In this document: piece by piece, positions 26,178-34,261 of the stretch
Numbering within the stretch: the first letter of the stretch is position 1
How the letters are laid out: each line of letters starts with the position of its first letter
From: Caryophanales bacterium UBA7278
Lineage (GTDB): Bacteria > Bacillota_I > Bacilli_A > RFN20 > CAG-826
Assembly (NCBI GenBank): GCA_002472275.1
Contig: DKRQ01000022.1
Location: 20,698 to 84,697, forward strand
Reading direction: 5' to 3'
DNA: 64,000 nt
Translations under genes and position numbers: made by a program
The notes under the pieces: model-generated
Seen by the model: only the letters and a program-made list of their open reading frames with translations
What the model was told of the DNA's origin: nothing
Databases searched by the model: none

Positions 26178-27472
26178 GGCTAGTTGCTTTGGTCGGCGCC
26201 CCGAACGTGGGCAAATCCACGCTATTCAACCGTATGGTTGGGTCGCGTCTTTCGATCGTGGAGGACACCCCGGGCATCACCCGCGACCGCCTCTATGGCA
26301 CGGGCGAATGGCTCACCAAGAAGTTCCGCCTCGTCGATACAGGCGGCATCGAAATCAAGAAGGCGCCTTTCCAAACCGAAATCAGGGCGCAGGCCCAGAT
26401 CGCGATGGAGGAGGCCGACGTCATCCTTTTCGTCGTCGATGGCAAGACGGGGCTTTCTGGCGATGACCAAGCCGTCGCCAAGATGCTCTACCGTTCCAAT
26501 AAGCCCGTTATCTTGGTCGTCAACAAAATCGACAACATCGAGCACGTCTCCGACGCGAGCGAATTCTACGCGCTTGGCCTAGGCGAGCCCATGATCGTTT
26601 CGGGCTCCCATGGCATTGGCCTAGGCGACCTTCTCGACAAGATCGTCTCCCTTCTCCCTGAAACCGAGGAAAAGCAATACGAGGACGCGATCACCTTCTC
26701 CTTCATCGGCCGTCCTAACGTCGGCAAGAGTTCTTTGACCAACCGCCTTCTAAAAGAAGATAGGGTCATAGTCAAGGACATCGCCGGGACGACGAGAGAT
26801 TCCATCGACACCCCATTTAGCTGCGAGGAAGGGAATTTCGTCGCGATCGACACGGCGGGCCTAGTAAAAAAAGGCCGTATTTACGAAGCGGTCGACAAGT
26901 ATGCGGCGTTACGCGCCCTCGCGGCCATCGACCGCAGCCAAATCGCGGTCATGGTCATCGATGCCTCCGTCGGGGTCATCGAGCAGGACACCCACGTCGC
27001 GGGCTATGCCTATGAGGAAAAGAAGGGCATCGTCCTCGTCGTCAACAAATGGGACCTCGCCCCCAAGGGTCTGCAGCAGCAGGATTTCGAAGCGGACCTC
27101 CGCAAAAGGTTCAAGTTCCTCGATTTCGCCGAGGTCATCTTCGTCTCGGCCGAAACCGGCAGGGGGGTCGAGAAGATCCTTCCCGCGATTAAGAGGGCCT
27201 TCGAAGGCTGCAACCGCCGCATCCCGACCTCGATCCTCAATTCGATCATCCAGGATGCCCAGGCCATGAACCCGACCCCCGAATTCAACCATGGGCGTCT
27301 CAAGATCATGTTCTCCTCGCAGGTCGCGGTGAACCCGCCGACTTTCGTCATGTTCTGCAACGATCCTAACTTCGCCCACTTCTCCTATACGCGTTATTTG
27401 GAGAACAGGTTAAGGGATTCCTTTGATTTCTCAGGTACCCCGATTTCAATAGTTTATAGGCAGAAAAAGTAG
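26168..27472 (+). CDS. der: Ribosome assembly GTPase Der (EngA)
   Basis: Der (434 residues) has two tandem GTPase domains and a C-terminal KH-like domain. G1 motifs are GAPNVGKST (residue about 10) and GRPNVGKSS (about 180); DTGG and DTAG are the G3 motifs; NKID and NKWD the G4 motifs. It acts in 50S subunit assembly. The start follows GGAGG inside the end of cmk. Confidence 0.97.
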   Translation: MPLGLVALVGAPNVGKSTLFNRMVGSRLSIVEDTPGITRDRLYGTGEWLTKKFRLVDTGGIEIKKAPFQTEIRAQAQIAMEEADVILFVVDGKTGLSGDDQAVAKMLYRSNKPVILVVNKIDNIEHVSDASEFYALGLGEPMIVSGSHGIGLGDLLDKIVSLLPETEEKQYEDAITFSFIGRPNVGKSSLTNRLLKEDRVIVKDIAGTTRDSIDTPFSCEEGNFVAIDTAGLVKKGRIYEAVDKYAALRALAAIDRSQIAVMVIDASVGVIEQDTHVAGYAYEEKKGIVLVVNKWDLAPKGLQQQDFEADLRKRFKFLDFAEVIFVSAETGRGVEKILPAIKRAFEGCNRRIPTSILNSIIQDAQAMNPTPEFNHGRLKIMFSSQVAVNPPTFVMFCNDPNFAHFSYTRYLENRLRDSFDFSGTPISIVYRQKK

Positions 27473-27526
27473 AACTACTTTTGGTAAAAAGAGACAGATA
27501 ACGAAGTCAATGTCCGCACAAGGGTG

Positions 27527-27555
27527 TTGAAATTTATTCGATGCCATGCTAGTTT
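27527..27555 (+). promoter_or_regulatory. Promoter of the HU gene
   Basis: TTGAAA (27527-27532), 17 bases, TAGTTT (27550-27555). The -10 is weak. The 119 bases between der and HU otherwise hold only the AAGGAGGAG ribosome binding site. Confidence 0.45.
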
Positions 27556-27591
27556 ATAGAAACCAAGCAGCACATAAGGAGGAGTCAATCC

Positions 27592-27864
27592 ATGAACAAA
27601 GCTGAACTAATCCAAGCCGCCGCCGTCAAAGCCGAAGTCTCCCTCAGGGATGCGGGCGCCGTCGTCCAAGCCGTCCTCGATGCCATTGAGGAATCCTTAC
27701 TCAAGGGTGAAGAAGTCAAAATCTCTGGTTTTGGCATCTTCGAGAAGAAGGAAAGGGCCGGCCGCGTCGGCACCAATCCCTCGACTGGCGAGAAGATCAA
27801 CATCCCCGCTTCCAAGTCGATTTCCTTCAAGCCTTCCAAAAACCTCAAAGAGAAGCTTCAATAA
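27592..27864 (+). CDS. hup: DNA-binding protein HU
   Basis: This 90-residue protein has the HU/IHF beta-arm motif GFGIFEKKERAGRVGTNPSTGEKI and the C-terminal AKSISFKPSKNLKEKL-type tail. HU bends and compacts DNA. It is alone in its transcription unit with a very strong AAGGAGGAG ribosome site, in keeping with high expression. Confidence 0.96.
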   Translation: MNKAELIQAAAVKAEVSLRDAGAVVQAVLDAIEESLLKGEEVKISGFGIFEKKERAGRVGTNPSTGEKINIPASKSISFKPSKNLKEKLQ

Positions 27865-27884
27865 GGCGTCGCAATTCGACGAAT

Positions 27885-27910
27885 AGGCCTCCTCGTCGGG
27901 GCCTTTTTTC
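27885..27910 (+). terminator. Terminator of the HU gene
   Basis: AGGCC and GGCCT, extended by an inner CC/GG pair, are followed by TTTTTT. The next promoter begins within 2 bases of this T-run. Confidence 0.8.
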
Positions 27911-27911
27911 G

Positions 27912-27920
27912 TGCTATCAT
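27912..27920 (+). promoter_or_regulatory. Extended -10 promoter of the CCA gene, leaderless
   Basis: TGCTATCAT is followed by 6 bases and the ATG at 27927. It is nearly identical to the promoter at 3405-3420, including surrounding TTCG and TC just before the ATG. There is no ribosome binding site. Confidence 0.6.
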
Positions 27921-27926
27921 TTCCTC

Positions 27927-28529
27927 ATGCTGCCCAAAGCCTTCTTAGAATACGCAAAACGGTTCGAGCAAAATGGCTTTTCCCTCTATATGGTTGGGGG
28001 TAGCAGCAGGGATTATCTTCTTGGTCTGCCTTCCCTGGACCTGGACCTCGTCACGGACGCTAAGCCCGAGCAGGTCGCCAAGATGGTCGAGGGCTTAGAC
28101 ATGACTTTCGCCCGCTTCGGTTCGGTGAAGAAAATGGAAGAGGACCTCGAAATCGACTTCACGACGATGAGGAGGGAAGGAGAATATAAGGATCACCGGC
28201 ACCCTTCCCACATCGAATTCATCGATTCGATGGAGGAGGATTCGCTCCGCCGCGACTTCACGGTCAACGCCCTCTATATCGATGCCAAAGGGAAGGTCCA
28301 TGATTTCCATGATGGCCTAATCGATTTGGCAAAGAAGCAAATCCGCTTCATCGGCGACCCCAAAAAACGCATTGAGGAAGACCCGTTAAGAATCCTCCGC
28401 GCGGAACGCTTCGCCAAGCGGCTAGGATTTGAAATCGAGGAATCTTCAAAGAAGGCGATGGAGGAGAATCGGGGGCTCCTAACGAAACTCAATCCCGAGA
28501 AAGTGAAACTAGAAAAGCTAAAGGAGTAG
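27927..28529 (+). CDS. CCA tRNA nucleotidyltransferase/poly(A) polymerase head domain, truncated form
   Basis: Only 200 residues long, about half the normal CCA-adding enzyme. All head-domain motifs are present: GGSSRDYLLG (24-33), catalytic Asp38 and Asp40 in LDLDLVTDA, a third carboxylate at Asp78, RRDFTVNAL (from 108), and the template motif EDPLR (151-155). The neck stops at residue 200 and the body and tail domains that hold tRNA are missing. dnaD starts 3 bases later, so there is no room for a lost half. It may have a partner protein, or act as a minimal enzyme. Confidence 0.85.
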   Translation: MLPKAFLEYAKRFEQNGFSLYMVGGSSRDYLLGLPSLDLDLVTDAKPEQVAKMVEGLDMTFARFGSVKKMEEDLEIDFTTMRREGEYKDHRHPSHIEFIDSMEEDSLRRDFTVNALYIDAKGKVHDFHDGLIDLAKKQIRFIGDPKKRIEEDPLRILRAERFAKRLGFEIEESSKKAMEENRGLLTKLNPEKVKLEKLKE

Positions 28530-28532
28530 ACA

Positions 28533-29192
28533 ATGGTCAACCCACAGTTATCGATGGACGCGGTCGATTTCCGTTACATCCTCCTCGACACATATAAGAA
28601 GCTCGGTATCTCCGAGACCGAACTCGCCGTCATCTTGATGGTGGATCATCTCCTTCGTCAGGAGAACACCTTCATCACCGCCGACCTCCTTTCCCTCAAG
28701 ATGAGCATGAAGACCAAGGAAATCGACGCGATTTTGGCAACCCTTGTAAAAAAGGAATACATCTCCTATGACGTTTCCCCCGAGGGTATGAGAACCTCCC
28801 TTGAACCCCTCAAAAGGAAGCTATACAACCAGTTCCAACTCGAGATGGCCAAGAACTCGGAGAACCTTCTTTCCGCTCAAAGAGCGGAGACCCTTACCCG
28901 TCTTTATGGCTACTTCGAGAAAAGGCTCAAGAGAACCCTGTCTCCTCTAGAAAACGATTTGATTTCCTCCTGGCTTGACGATGGCTATGAGGAAGAAGAC
29001 ATCCAAGGGGCCCTTGAGGAAGCCCTCTTCAATAACCGCCGCTCGATGAAATCGGTGGACAAGATGCTTCGCACCGGAAGGCGCAGGAGCGACATCGAAA
29101 AGGAAGGCTATTCCGGGGTCAACGACACCTGGGACAAAGACATCGAGAAGACGATCGAAATCGCCAAAACCAAGTGGATCGAGGATGAATAA
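28533..29192 (+). CDS. dnaD: DnaD-like replication initiation protein
   Basis: This 219-residue protein has an N-terminal winged-helix region (residues about 15-75) and a C-terminal DnaD/DnaB2 domain, recognised in YFEKRLKRTLSPLENDLISSWL and SMKSVDKMLRTG. DnaD loads the replicative helicase in low-GC Gram-positives. AAAGGAG precedes the ATG. The dnaD-nth pair is conserved across Bacilli. Confidence 0.88.
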   Translation: MVNPQLSMDAVDFRYILLDTYKKLGISETELAVILMVDHLLRQENTFITADLLSLKMSMKTKEIDAILATLVKKEYISYDVSPEGMRTSLEPLKRKLYNQFQLEMAKNSENLLSAQRAETLTRLYGYFEKRLKRTLSPLENDLISSWLDDGYEEEDIQGALEEALFNNRRSMKSVDKMLRTGRRRSDIEKEGYSGVNDTWDKDIEKTIEIAKTKWIEDE

Positions 29193-29832
29193 GAAGGAAA
29201 GTGACGTCATCGCCTTCATGGCCAAGCGCTTCCCCGACGCGAAATGCGCCTTGGTTTTCTCTAATCCCTATGAGTGCGTCTGCGCGGTGATGCTCTCGGC
29301 CCAGACGACCGACAAAAGCGTGAATCTCGTCACCCCTAAACTATTCGAAGCCTATCCGAATCCGTCTTCTTTGGCCAAAGCCAATCTAGAGGACGTCGAG
29401 ACCATCATCAAAAGCCTCGGCCTATATAAGAACAAAGCCAAGAACCTCATCGCGATGGCGAAGGTTTTGGTCGATGAACATGGGGGCGAGGTGCCTTCTA
29501 GGAAAGAGGACTTGGTTTCCCTTCCTGGGGTAGGGGTCAAAACCGCGAACGTCGTCGGCGCCGAATGCTTTGGGACCGCGGCGATCGCCGTCGATACCCA
29601 TGTAAGCAGGGTGGCTTCTAGGCTAGGCTATGCCAAAGAAGGGACCGACCCCGTCAAAATCGAGGGGATCCTAGAAAAAAGATTCCCGAAGGAATCCCAT
29701 ATCAAGTTACATCACCAGCTCATCTGGTTCGGCCGCGAGATCTGCCATGCCCGCAAACCGGATTGCTCCTCCTGCGAGCTAGGCTGCCATTGTCTCTATT
29801 TCAAAAAGGCTTCTTCCAAGACGGGCAAGTAA
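29185..29832 (+). CDS. nth: Endonuclease III
   Basis: The 215-residue base-excision repair glycosylase/AP lyase has the helix-hairpin-helix LPGVGVKTANVV with the catalytic lysine, the catalytic aspartate in AVDTHVSRV, and the [4Fe-4S] ligands in the pattern C-x6-C-x2-C-x5-C (from CHARKPDC). It overlaps dnaD by 8 bases. Its last 37 bases overlap the 3' end of the convergent recU gene. Confidence 0.95.
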   Translation: MNKKESDVIAFMAKRFPDAKCALVFSNPYECVCAVMLSAQTTDKSVNLVTPKLFEAYPNPSSLAKANLEDVETIIKSLGLYKNKAKNLIAMAKVLVDEHGGEVPSRKEDLVSLPGVGVKTANVVGAECFGTAAIAVDTHVSRVASRLGYAKEGTDPVKIEGILEKRFPKESHIKLHHQLIWFGREICHARKPDCSSCELGCHCLYFKKASSKTGK

Positions 29833-30404
29833 TCGTAAGGAGGCATGTATCCCTCCTCGATTCGATACCCGTTTTTCTCTATGTCCTCGACGGGGATCGA
29901 TGCTCTTTTCCCGTTGCGGTAGAAGTCGATGACGTAGGAGGCGGGGAGAAGGTAGACGACCTTCAAAGGAACAAAGCGGATCAAGAAGAAAGCGATGCCC
30001 TTTTGGGCGAGCACACCTTCGAGGTGCTCGATTTGCTGAACGGGGATATTGGCCAAGGGGAAGGAGGTCTTCGAATGGGTCGATTTGGCCTCAAAGTCGA
30101 TGTAGTGGCCTTGGTAGACCCCGTTATAGTCGGTCGTGGATTGGGCTTCGAAATAGGCGTGCGTGATTTTGGGCCCGTGGGTGTAATCGACCTTCACCAC
30201 GTTGATCGGAGTGGGTCTTTTGGTGATGAGGCATAGGCCCTTGGCTTTGTAGTAGTCGTTGCTTTGGTTGATGGCGGTTTCGAAATCGATGCCACGGTTG
30301 CCGGGAGCGACCTTAAAAACGGGCTTCTTTTTCGATTTGGAAGGGTTTTTGCGGACGTTTTCGGTCAAAGGACGCACGCCGGCAGGGTAGTGGATTTCGC
30401 TCAT
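29796..30404 (-). CDS. recU: Holliday junction resolvase RecU
   Basis: The 202-residue enzyme cuts Holliday junctions during recombination and segregation. Motifs include GNRGIDFETAINQSNDYY, STTDYNGVYQGHYIDFEAK (catalytic acidic residues and lysine), and FFLIRF. Length is normal. In Bacillus recU is paired with ponA (a penicillin-binding protein); here it follows an exonuclease gene with a 4-base overlap and no ponA is present. Confidence 0.94.
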   Translation of the reverse strand: MSEIHYPAGVRPLTENVRKNPSKSKKKPVFKVAPGNRGIDFETAINQSNDYYKAKGLCLITKRPTPINVVKVDYTHGPKITHAYFEAQSTTDYNGVYQGHYIDFEAKSTHSKTSFPLANIPVQQIEHLEGVLAQKGIAFFLIRFVPLKVVYLLPASYVIDFYRNGKRASIPVEDIEKNGYRIEEGYMPPYDYLPVLEEAFLK

Positions 30405-31126
30405 GAAAGGCTCTTCTCCACGATGGCGTCGTAGGCTTCGGGGGTGATGGTGTTCCCCTTGGCGAGCTCGTCGCAGACGTAACGGATCGGCAGGGGCAGA
30501 TGGTGGAGGCAGGTCAGGCGCTTTTTATATTCGCGGGCGAGGATGTCCTTCCTTTCGAGGAACGCCTGGTATAGCAATAGGAGGTTAAAGGCATCCGCCG
30601 CGGCGTCATGGGCCTGGCCTTGGAAATCGACCTCAAAGACCTTGAGGCAGTTGGTGAGGGAATAGACCCCGTCCGCGTCGGGTTTGACGAAACGGGCGAT
30701 GAAATCGCAGAGGTCGAACATGTGGTGGGCGACGAAACGGGCCTCGAGCATCGAGGCGTCCATGTTCCTTTCCCCGGAGGCGAGGAAGATCTTCCCGTCT
30801 TGGTTGCCATAGGAGACGAATAGGCATTTCTCCCAGTCCCTGGCGACGTATTTACGGAGCTTTTGCTGCGCCTCGCGGAAGGTGATGCCGTCCTTTTTGA
30901 GCTTGAGGTCGGTGATGCCGGTCAACTTGGTGACGATCGGGCCGACCCTGCCCTTGGCTTTGACGTAGACGCGAATCGGCTTGAAGACCTTCTTCACGGT
31001 CAAATCGTCCTTTAGGTAGCACTTGTAGGCCCCGAGTTCGATCATCTCATGGGAAACCTGGGTTCCCTCCAAATCGATGAACACGAGGCAACGGTAGCCG
31101 CGGAGGGCCTTTTCGAGTTCTTTCAT
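30401..31126 (-). CDS. DEDD-type 3'-5' exonuclease
   Basis: This 241-residue protein is an exonuclease domain of the DNA polymerase III epsilon/RNase T superfamily. Acidic residues are in CLVFIDLEGT, SYGNQDGK and the final AHDAAADAFNLL, the last giving the DEDDh histidine. No polymerase region is attached. The start at 31126 is chosen because TATAAT ends 9 bases before it and earlier in-frame ATGs lie upstream of or inside the promoter. Substrate (DNA or RNA) cannot be told. Confidence 0.8.
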   Translation of the reverse strand: MKELEKALRGYRCLVFIDLEGTQVSHEMIELGAYKCYLKDDLTVKKVFKPIRVYVKAKGRVGPIVTKLTGITDLKLKKDGITFREAQQKLRKYVARDWEKCLFVSYGNQDGKIFLASGERNMDASMLEARFVAHHMFDLCDFIARFVKPDADGVYSLTNCLKVFEVDFQGQAHDAAADAFNLLLLYQAFLERKDILAREYKKRLTCLHHLPLPIRYVCDELAKGNTITPEAYDAIVEKSLS

Positions 31127-31135
31127 AACCCTCGC

Positions 31136-31141
31136 ATTATA
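31136..31141 (-). promoter_or_regulatory. -10 box of the exonuclease-recU unit
   Basis: A perfect TATAAT on the minus strand ends 9 bases before the ATG at 31126, leaving a leader of about 2-3 bases and no usable Shine-Dalgarno sequence. Confidence 0.55.
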
Positions 31142-31180
31142 CACCATGGCCCATTTTAGATGGGCAATGTTCTCTTTTGA

Positions 31181-31214
31181 TTGAAGTAATACCATATCTT
31201 CGATAAAATCGAAG
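31181..31214 (+). promoter_or_regulatory. gpsB promoter with -10 inside a perfect dyad
   Basis: TTGAAG (31181-31186), 17 bases, TAAAAT (31204-31209). The -10 sits within a perfect 7-bp inverted repeat, CTTCGAT-AAA-ATCGAAG (31198-31214). A weak AAGG precedes the ATG at 31228. Confidence 0.55.
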
Positions 31215-31227
31215 CAAGGTTTCAACG

Positions 31228-31593
31228 ATGGACGAAGACAAAATCAACCTAACCTCCGCGGACATTTTGCAGAAGATCTTCACCCCCAACGTGAAGGGAT
31301 ATGACCCCGACGAAGTCGATGATTACTTGGACGTGATCATCAACGATTATCGGAGCTATGAGAAGTTCGCTCAGGAAACCAAAAGGTACATCGAGTCCCT
31401 TGAAACCCAACTAAGGGAAGCCAAAGAACGCTATAACGCCCTGGAGATCGAATACACGAAGGCCAACAACCGCCTCTCGGGTATCAAACAAGGCTCCGGA
31501 AACGTCACCCCCGAGAACATCAACCTCCTCAACAGGATCAGTGCTCTCGAGGCGGCGTTATGCAAATTAGGTGGCGATCCTAGAAAGGTATAA
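31228..31593 (+). CDS. gpsB: GpsB/DivIVA-family cell division protein
   Basis: This 121-residue protein has the lipid-binding DivIVA-like N-terminus (ILQKIFTPNVKGYDPDEVDDYLDVI) and a coiled coil from about residue 50. GpsB coordinates division and wall synthesis in Bacilli. It is directly followed by rnpB, as in Bacillus subtilis. Confidence 0.92.
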   Translation: MDEDKINLTSADILQKIFTPNVKGYDPDEVDDYLDVIINDYRSYEKFAQETKRYIESLETQLREAKERYNALEIEYTKANNRLSGIKQGSGNVTPENINLLNRISALEAALCKLGGDPRKV

Positions 31594-31594
31594 T
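31589..31594 (+). promoter_or_regulatory. Possible rnpB -10 box spanning the gpsB stop codon
   Basis: TATAAT covers the last GTA and TAA codons of gpsB plus one base. If used, transcription would begin near 31601, inside the P1 stem of RNase P RNA. No clear -35 is present. Confidence 0.35.
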
Positions 31595-31921
31595 CCGGCC
31601 CGGACGGCTGCTGCCTGAACAAGGTAGAGGAAAGTCCATGCTCGCACCCCCTGCGATGGGGGTAGTGATTGCGCTAGGGGAACAAAATAACCCTAGGTAG
31701 GGAGGAGTCCCTAACGGCGGATGAATTTCTCTTGAGAAAGGATTCCCTAAGGTGCCACAGAGACGAGTTTGGCGGCGACGCCAAGATGAAACGAGGTAAA
31801 CCCCACAAGCGAGAAACCCAAATTTGGTAGGGGAAGCTGCCGAACCGAACTGAAGGGGAGGGGCCAGCTTAGCTGAGATAAATTGCCGTACTCGACAAAA
31901 CATGGCTTATAGGGCCGGATA
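31594..31921 (+). ncRNA. rnpB: RNase P RNA (class B type)
   Basis: This is the catalytic RNA that removes tRNA 5' leaders. P1 is formed by TCCGGCCC (31594-31601) and GGGCCGGA (31912-31919). Universal blocks are present: GAGGAAAGTCCATGCTCGCA near the 5' end, GGTGCCACAGAGACGAG in the middle, AAACCCCACAAGCGAGAAA, and CATGGCTTAT near the 3' end. P1 begins at the base after the gpsB stop codon, and pgsA begins 21 bases after the 3' end without a terminator, so co-transcription with processing is possible. Confidence 0.95.
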
Positions 31922-31942
31922 CTCATCAAAAGAAGGAGAAAC

Positions 31943-32593
31943 ATGAGCAAAATCAACATTCCAACCAAAATCACGATCGCGCGCATCGTTTTGGCGGCCT
32001 CGCTCATCATTTTTCTCGCCGTCACCGCGGTGATAGGAACCCCGACGAACTGGGCGGCCTCCCGAGTGGGCGATTCCCCCATCTATGTGGTGGACCTCGT
32101 CGCCTGCATCGTCTTCATCGTCGCCGCCGCGACGGATTATCTCGATGGCCATCTCGCCCGCAAATGGAACATGGTCACCGACCTAGGCAAGTTCCTCGAT
32201 CCCATCGCCGACAAGATGCTCGTGAACTCGATCTTCATCTACATCTGCGTCCGCTTTGATTTCTCAGCGAGGCTATGGACCCCGATTCTTCCCTTCCTCG
32301 TCATCCTGATGGTCGTCCGCGACCTCGTCGTCGACACGATGAGATTCGTGGCCGCCAAGAAGGGCATCGTCGTCTCGGCGAACATCTTTGGCAAAGCCAA
32401 GACCGTTCTCCAAATGATTGCGATCCCCGCCGTCCTTCTTAACGGCTGGCCCTTCTCCTATTTCGACGCTTCCTGGTCCCCCTATGCCAGGATCGCCATG
32501 ATTCTCGTTTATATTTGCACGGCTGCTTCGTTGCTCTCGGGCATCATCTACGTCAAGGACAACGCAGGCGTGTTTAAGGAGGATGCAAAATGA
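31943..32593 (+). CDS. pgsA: CDP-diacylglycerol-glycerol-3-phosphate 3-phosphatidyltransferase PgsA
   Basis: The 216-residue membrane enzyme makes phosphatidylglycerol phosphate. The CDP-alcohol phosphotransferase signature is complete: DYLDGHLARKWNMVTDLGKF followed by LDPIADK. About five to six hydrophobic segments are seen. GAAGGAGA precedes the ATG. It overlaps cinA by 4 bases. The pgsA-cinA-recA order is typical of Bacillota. Confidence 0.95.
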   Translation: MSKINIPTKITIARIVLAASLIIFLAVTAVIGTPTNWAASRVGDSPIYVVDLVACIVFIVAAATDYLDGHLARKWNMVTDLGKFLDPIADKMLVNSIFIYICVRFDFSARLWTPILPFLVILMVVRDLVVDTMRFVAAKKGIVVSANIFGKAKTVLQMIAIPAVLLNGWPFSYFDASWSPYARIAMILVYICTAASLLSGIIYVKDNAGVFKEDAK

Positions 32594-33081
32594 ACATCCA
32601 TGATCTTCTCCAAACAATGGCCGACCGTAAGCTTACCCTAGGCACGGTCGAATCCATGACCGGCGGTGACTTCGCCTCCGCCATCACGGCCATCCCCGGC
32701 GCAAGCCACGTCTACAAAGGCGGCATCGTTGCTTATAGCAAAGAAGTTAAGTCCAATGTCGTCGGCGTCGACCCCGCCATCATCGAGAAATACGATGTGG
32801 TCTCGGCCCAAGTCGCCCGTGAACTTGCGATCGGTGGCATGAGGGCCCTTGGCGTCGATGTCTGCGTCTCCGTCACCGGCAACGCCGGCCCCGACGCGGA
32901 AGAAGGAAAAGCCAAAGTCGGCGATTTCTTCCTTGGCCTCGCCTACAAAAACAGCGTTTATGTCCTCCCCGTCCATTTCGAGGGCGATAGGGCCCAAATC
33001 CGCAAGAACGCGGTGCTCACCATGACTTCCTTTGTCGCTTCGCTATTTCAAAATCGCGCCGAAGAAAGTCCGAAGAAATGA
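32590..33081 (+). CDS. CinA C-terminal domain protein (PncC-type nicotinamide-nucleotide amidase)
   Basis: The 163 residues correspond only to the C-terminal amidase domain of CinA; the N-terminal molybdopterin-binding-like domain is absent. Motifs include TVESMTGGDFASAI (commonly ESCTGG), GGIVAYSKEVKSNVVGV and VSVTGNAGPDAEEGKAKVG. PncC deamidates NMN in pyridine nucleotide recycling. Placement before recA is conserved. Confidence 0.88.
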   Translation: MNIHDLLQTMADRKLTLGTVESMTGGDFASAITAIPGASHVYKGGIVAYSKEVKSNVVGVDPAIIEKYDVVSAQVARELAIGGMRALGVDVCVSVTGNAGPDAEEGKAKVGDFFLGLAYKNSVYVLPVHFEGDRAQIRKNAVLTMTSFVASLFQNRAEESPKK

Positions 33082-33096
33082 GGATTTTTAAAACTC

Positions 33097-33127
33097 AAAT
33101 CACTTTTATGGGGCAAACCACCCTATA
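33097..33127 (+). promoter_or_regulatory. recA upstream element shared with the ABC transporter operon
   Basis: AAATCACTTTT (33097-33107), 13 bases, CCCTATA (33121-33127), then AAAGGC and AGGAGG. The same two blocks with the same 13-base gap lie before the ABC gene at 41363. CTATAA could supply a -10, but no TTGACA-type -35 exists, so an alternative promoter class is possible. No SOS (DinR/LexA) box was recognised. Confidence 0.5.
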
Positions 33128-33147
33128 AAAGGCAGGAGGTCATACAC

Positions 33148-34143
33148 ATGGCTAATGATATTTCGAACAAACAGAAGGCGTTGGAAGACGCCCTCAAATC
33201 CATCGAGAAGGAGTTCGGTCGCGGCGCCGTCATGCGCCTAGGCGATAGGCCCAAGGTCGACGTTGACGTCATCCCCACCGGCTCCATCCTTCTCGATCAG
33301 GCGCTAGGCGTCGGTGGCTACCCCAAAGGCAGGATCATCGAGATCTTCGGTCCCGAATCCTCCGGTAAGACCACGATCGCCCTTTCCGCCATCGCGGAGG
33401 CCCAGCGCAAAGGCGGCCGTGCCGCGTTTATCGACGCAGAACATGCGATCGATCCCGACTACGCGGCTAAGCTAGGCGTTAACATCGACGAGCTCATCCT
33501 CTCCCAACCCGATTCCGGCGAGCAGGCTTTAGAAATCGCCGAGAAGCTCGCTTCCTCCGGCGCGATCGACCTGATGGTCATCGACTCGGTTGCCGCCCTC
33601 GTTCCGCAGGTGGAACTAGAAGGCGTCATGGCCGATAACCAAGTGGGCGTGCAGGCAAGGCTCATGTCCAAGGGCTGCCGCAAAATCGCGGGCGTCCTCA
33701 ACAAGACCGGCTGCGTCGTCATCTTCATCAACCAACTCCGTGAGAAGGTCGGCGTGATGTATGGAAACCCGGAAGTCACGACCGGCGGCCGCGCCCTCAA
33801 GTTCTATTCGTCCATCCGTTTGGACATCCGCAGGGCCGAGGCCATCAAAACCGGCAGTGAGATCACCGGCAACACGGTCCGCATCAAAGTCGTCAAGAAC
33901 AAGGTTTCCGCTCCGTTTAAATCCTGTACCGTCGACATGATCTTCGGTCAGGGCATCTCCAAGACGGGCGAGATCCTCGACCTAGGCGAACAGCTCGGAC
34001 TCATTAAGAAATCCGGCAGTTGGTACGAATACCAAGGCAACAAAATCGGGCAGGGCAGGGAAGCCGCGAAAGGCTATCTCGTCGACCATCCCGAAGAGAT
34101 GGCGACCATCGAAACCGCCATCCGGGCAAGCTTCGCCAAATAA
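33148..34143 (+). CDS. recA: Recombinase RecA
   Basis: The 331-residue recombinase forms filaments on single-stranded DNA and promotes strand exchange. Walker A is GPESSGKTT (residues 68-76), with the MVIDSVAAL Walker B region, loop L1 about [10 protein letters not shown], and [22 protein letters not shown]. Slightly shorter than average at the C-terminus. AGGAGG precedes the ATG. Monocistronic with a strong terminator. Confidence 0.98.
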   Translation: MANDISNKQKALEDALKSIEKEFGRGAVMRLGDRPKVDVDVIPTGSILLDQALGVGGYPKGRIIEIFGPESSGKTTIALSAIAEAQRKGGRAAFIDAEHAIDPDYAAKLGVNIDELILSQPDSGEQALEIAEKLASSGAIDLMVIDSVAALVPQVELEGVMADNQVGVQARLMSKGCRKIAGVLNKTGCVVIFINQLREKVGVMYGNPEVTTGGRALKFYSSIRLDIRRAEAIKTGSEITGNTVRIKVVKNKVSAPFKSCTVDMIFGQGISKTGEILDLGEQLGLIKKSGSWYEYQGNKIGQGREAAKGYLVDHPEEMATIETAIRASFAK

Positions 34144-34155
34144 GCCAACGAAACG

Positions 34156-34182
34156 AAAGCAGAGCCAACCCTCTGCTTTTTT
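34156..34182 (+). terminator. recA terminator
   Basis: AAAGCAGAG and CTCTGCTTT pair around CCAACC and are followed by TTTTGTTTTTT. Confidence 0.9.
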
Positions 34183-34261
34183 GTTTTTTCTGGTTTTTCG
34201 CCAAAATCCGCCGCAAAAACCCATTATTTTCTTTAAGGTGGCATTAACCCCGAACAATCCC

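Noticed and set aside
33082..33147. SOS (DinR/LexA) box upstream of recA
   Set aside because: No sequence resembling CGAAC-N4-GTTCG was found there.
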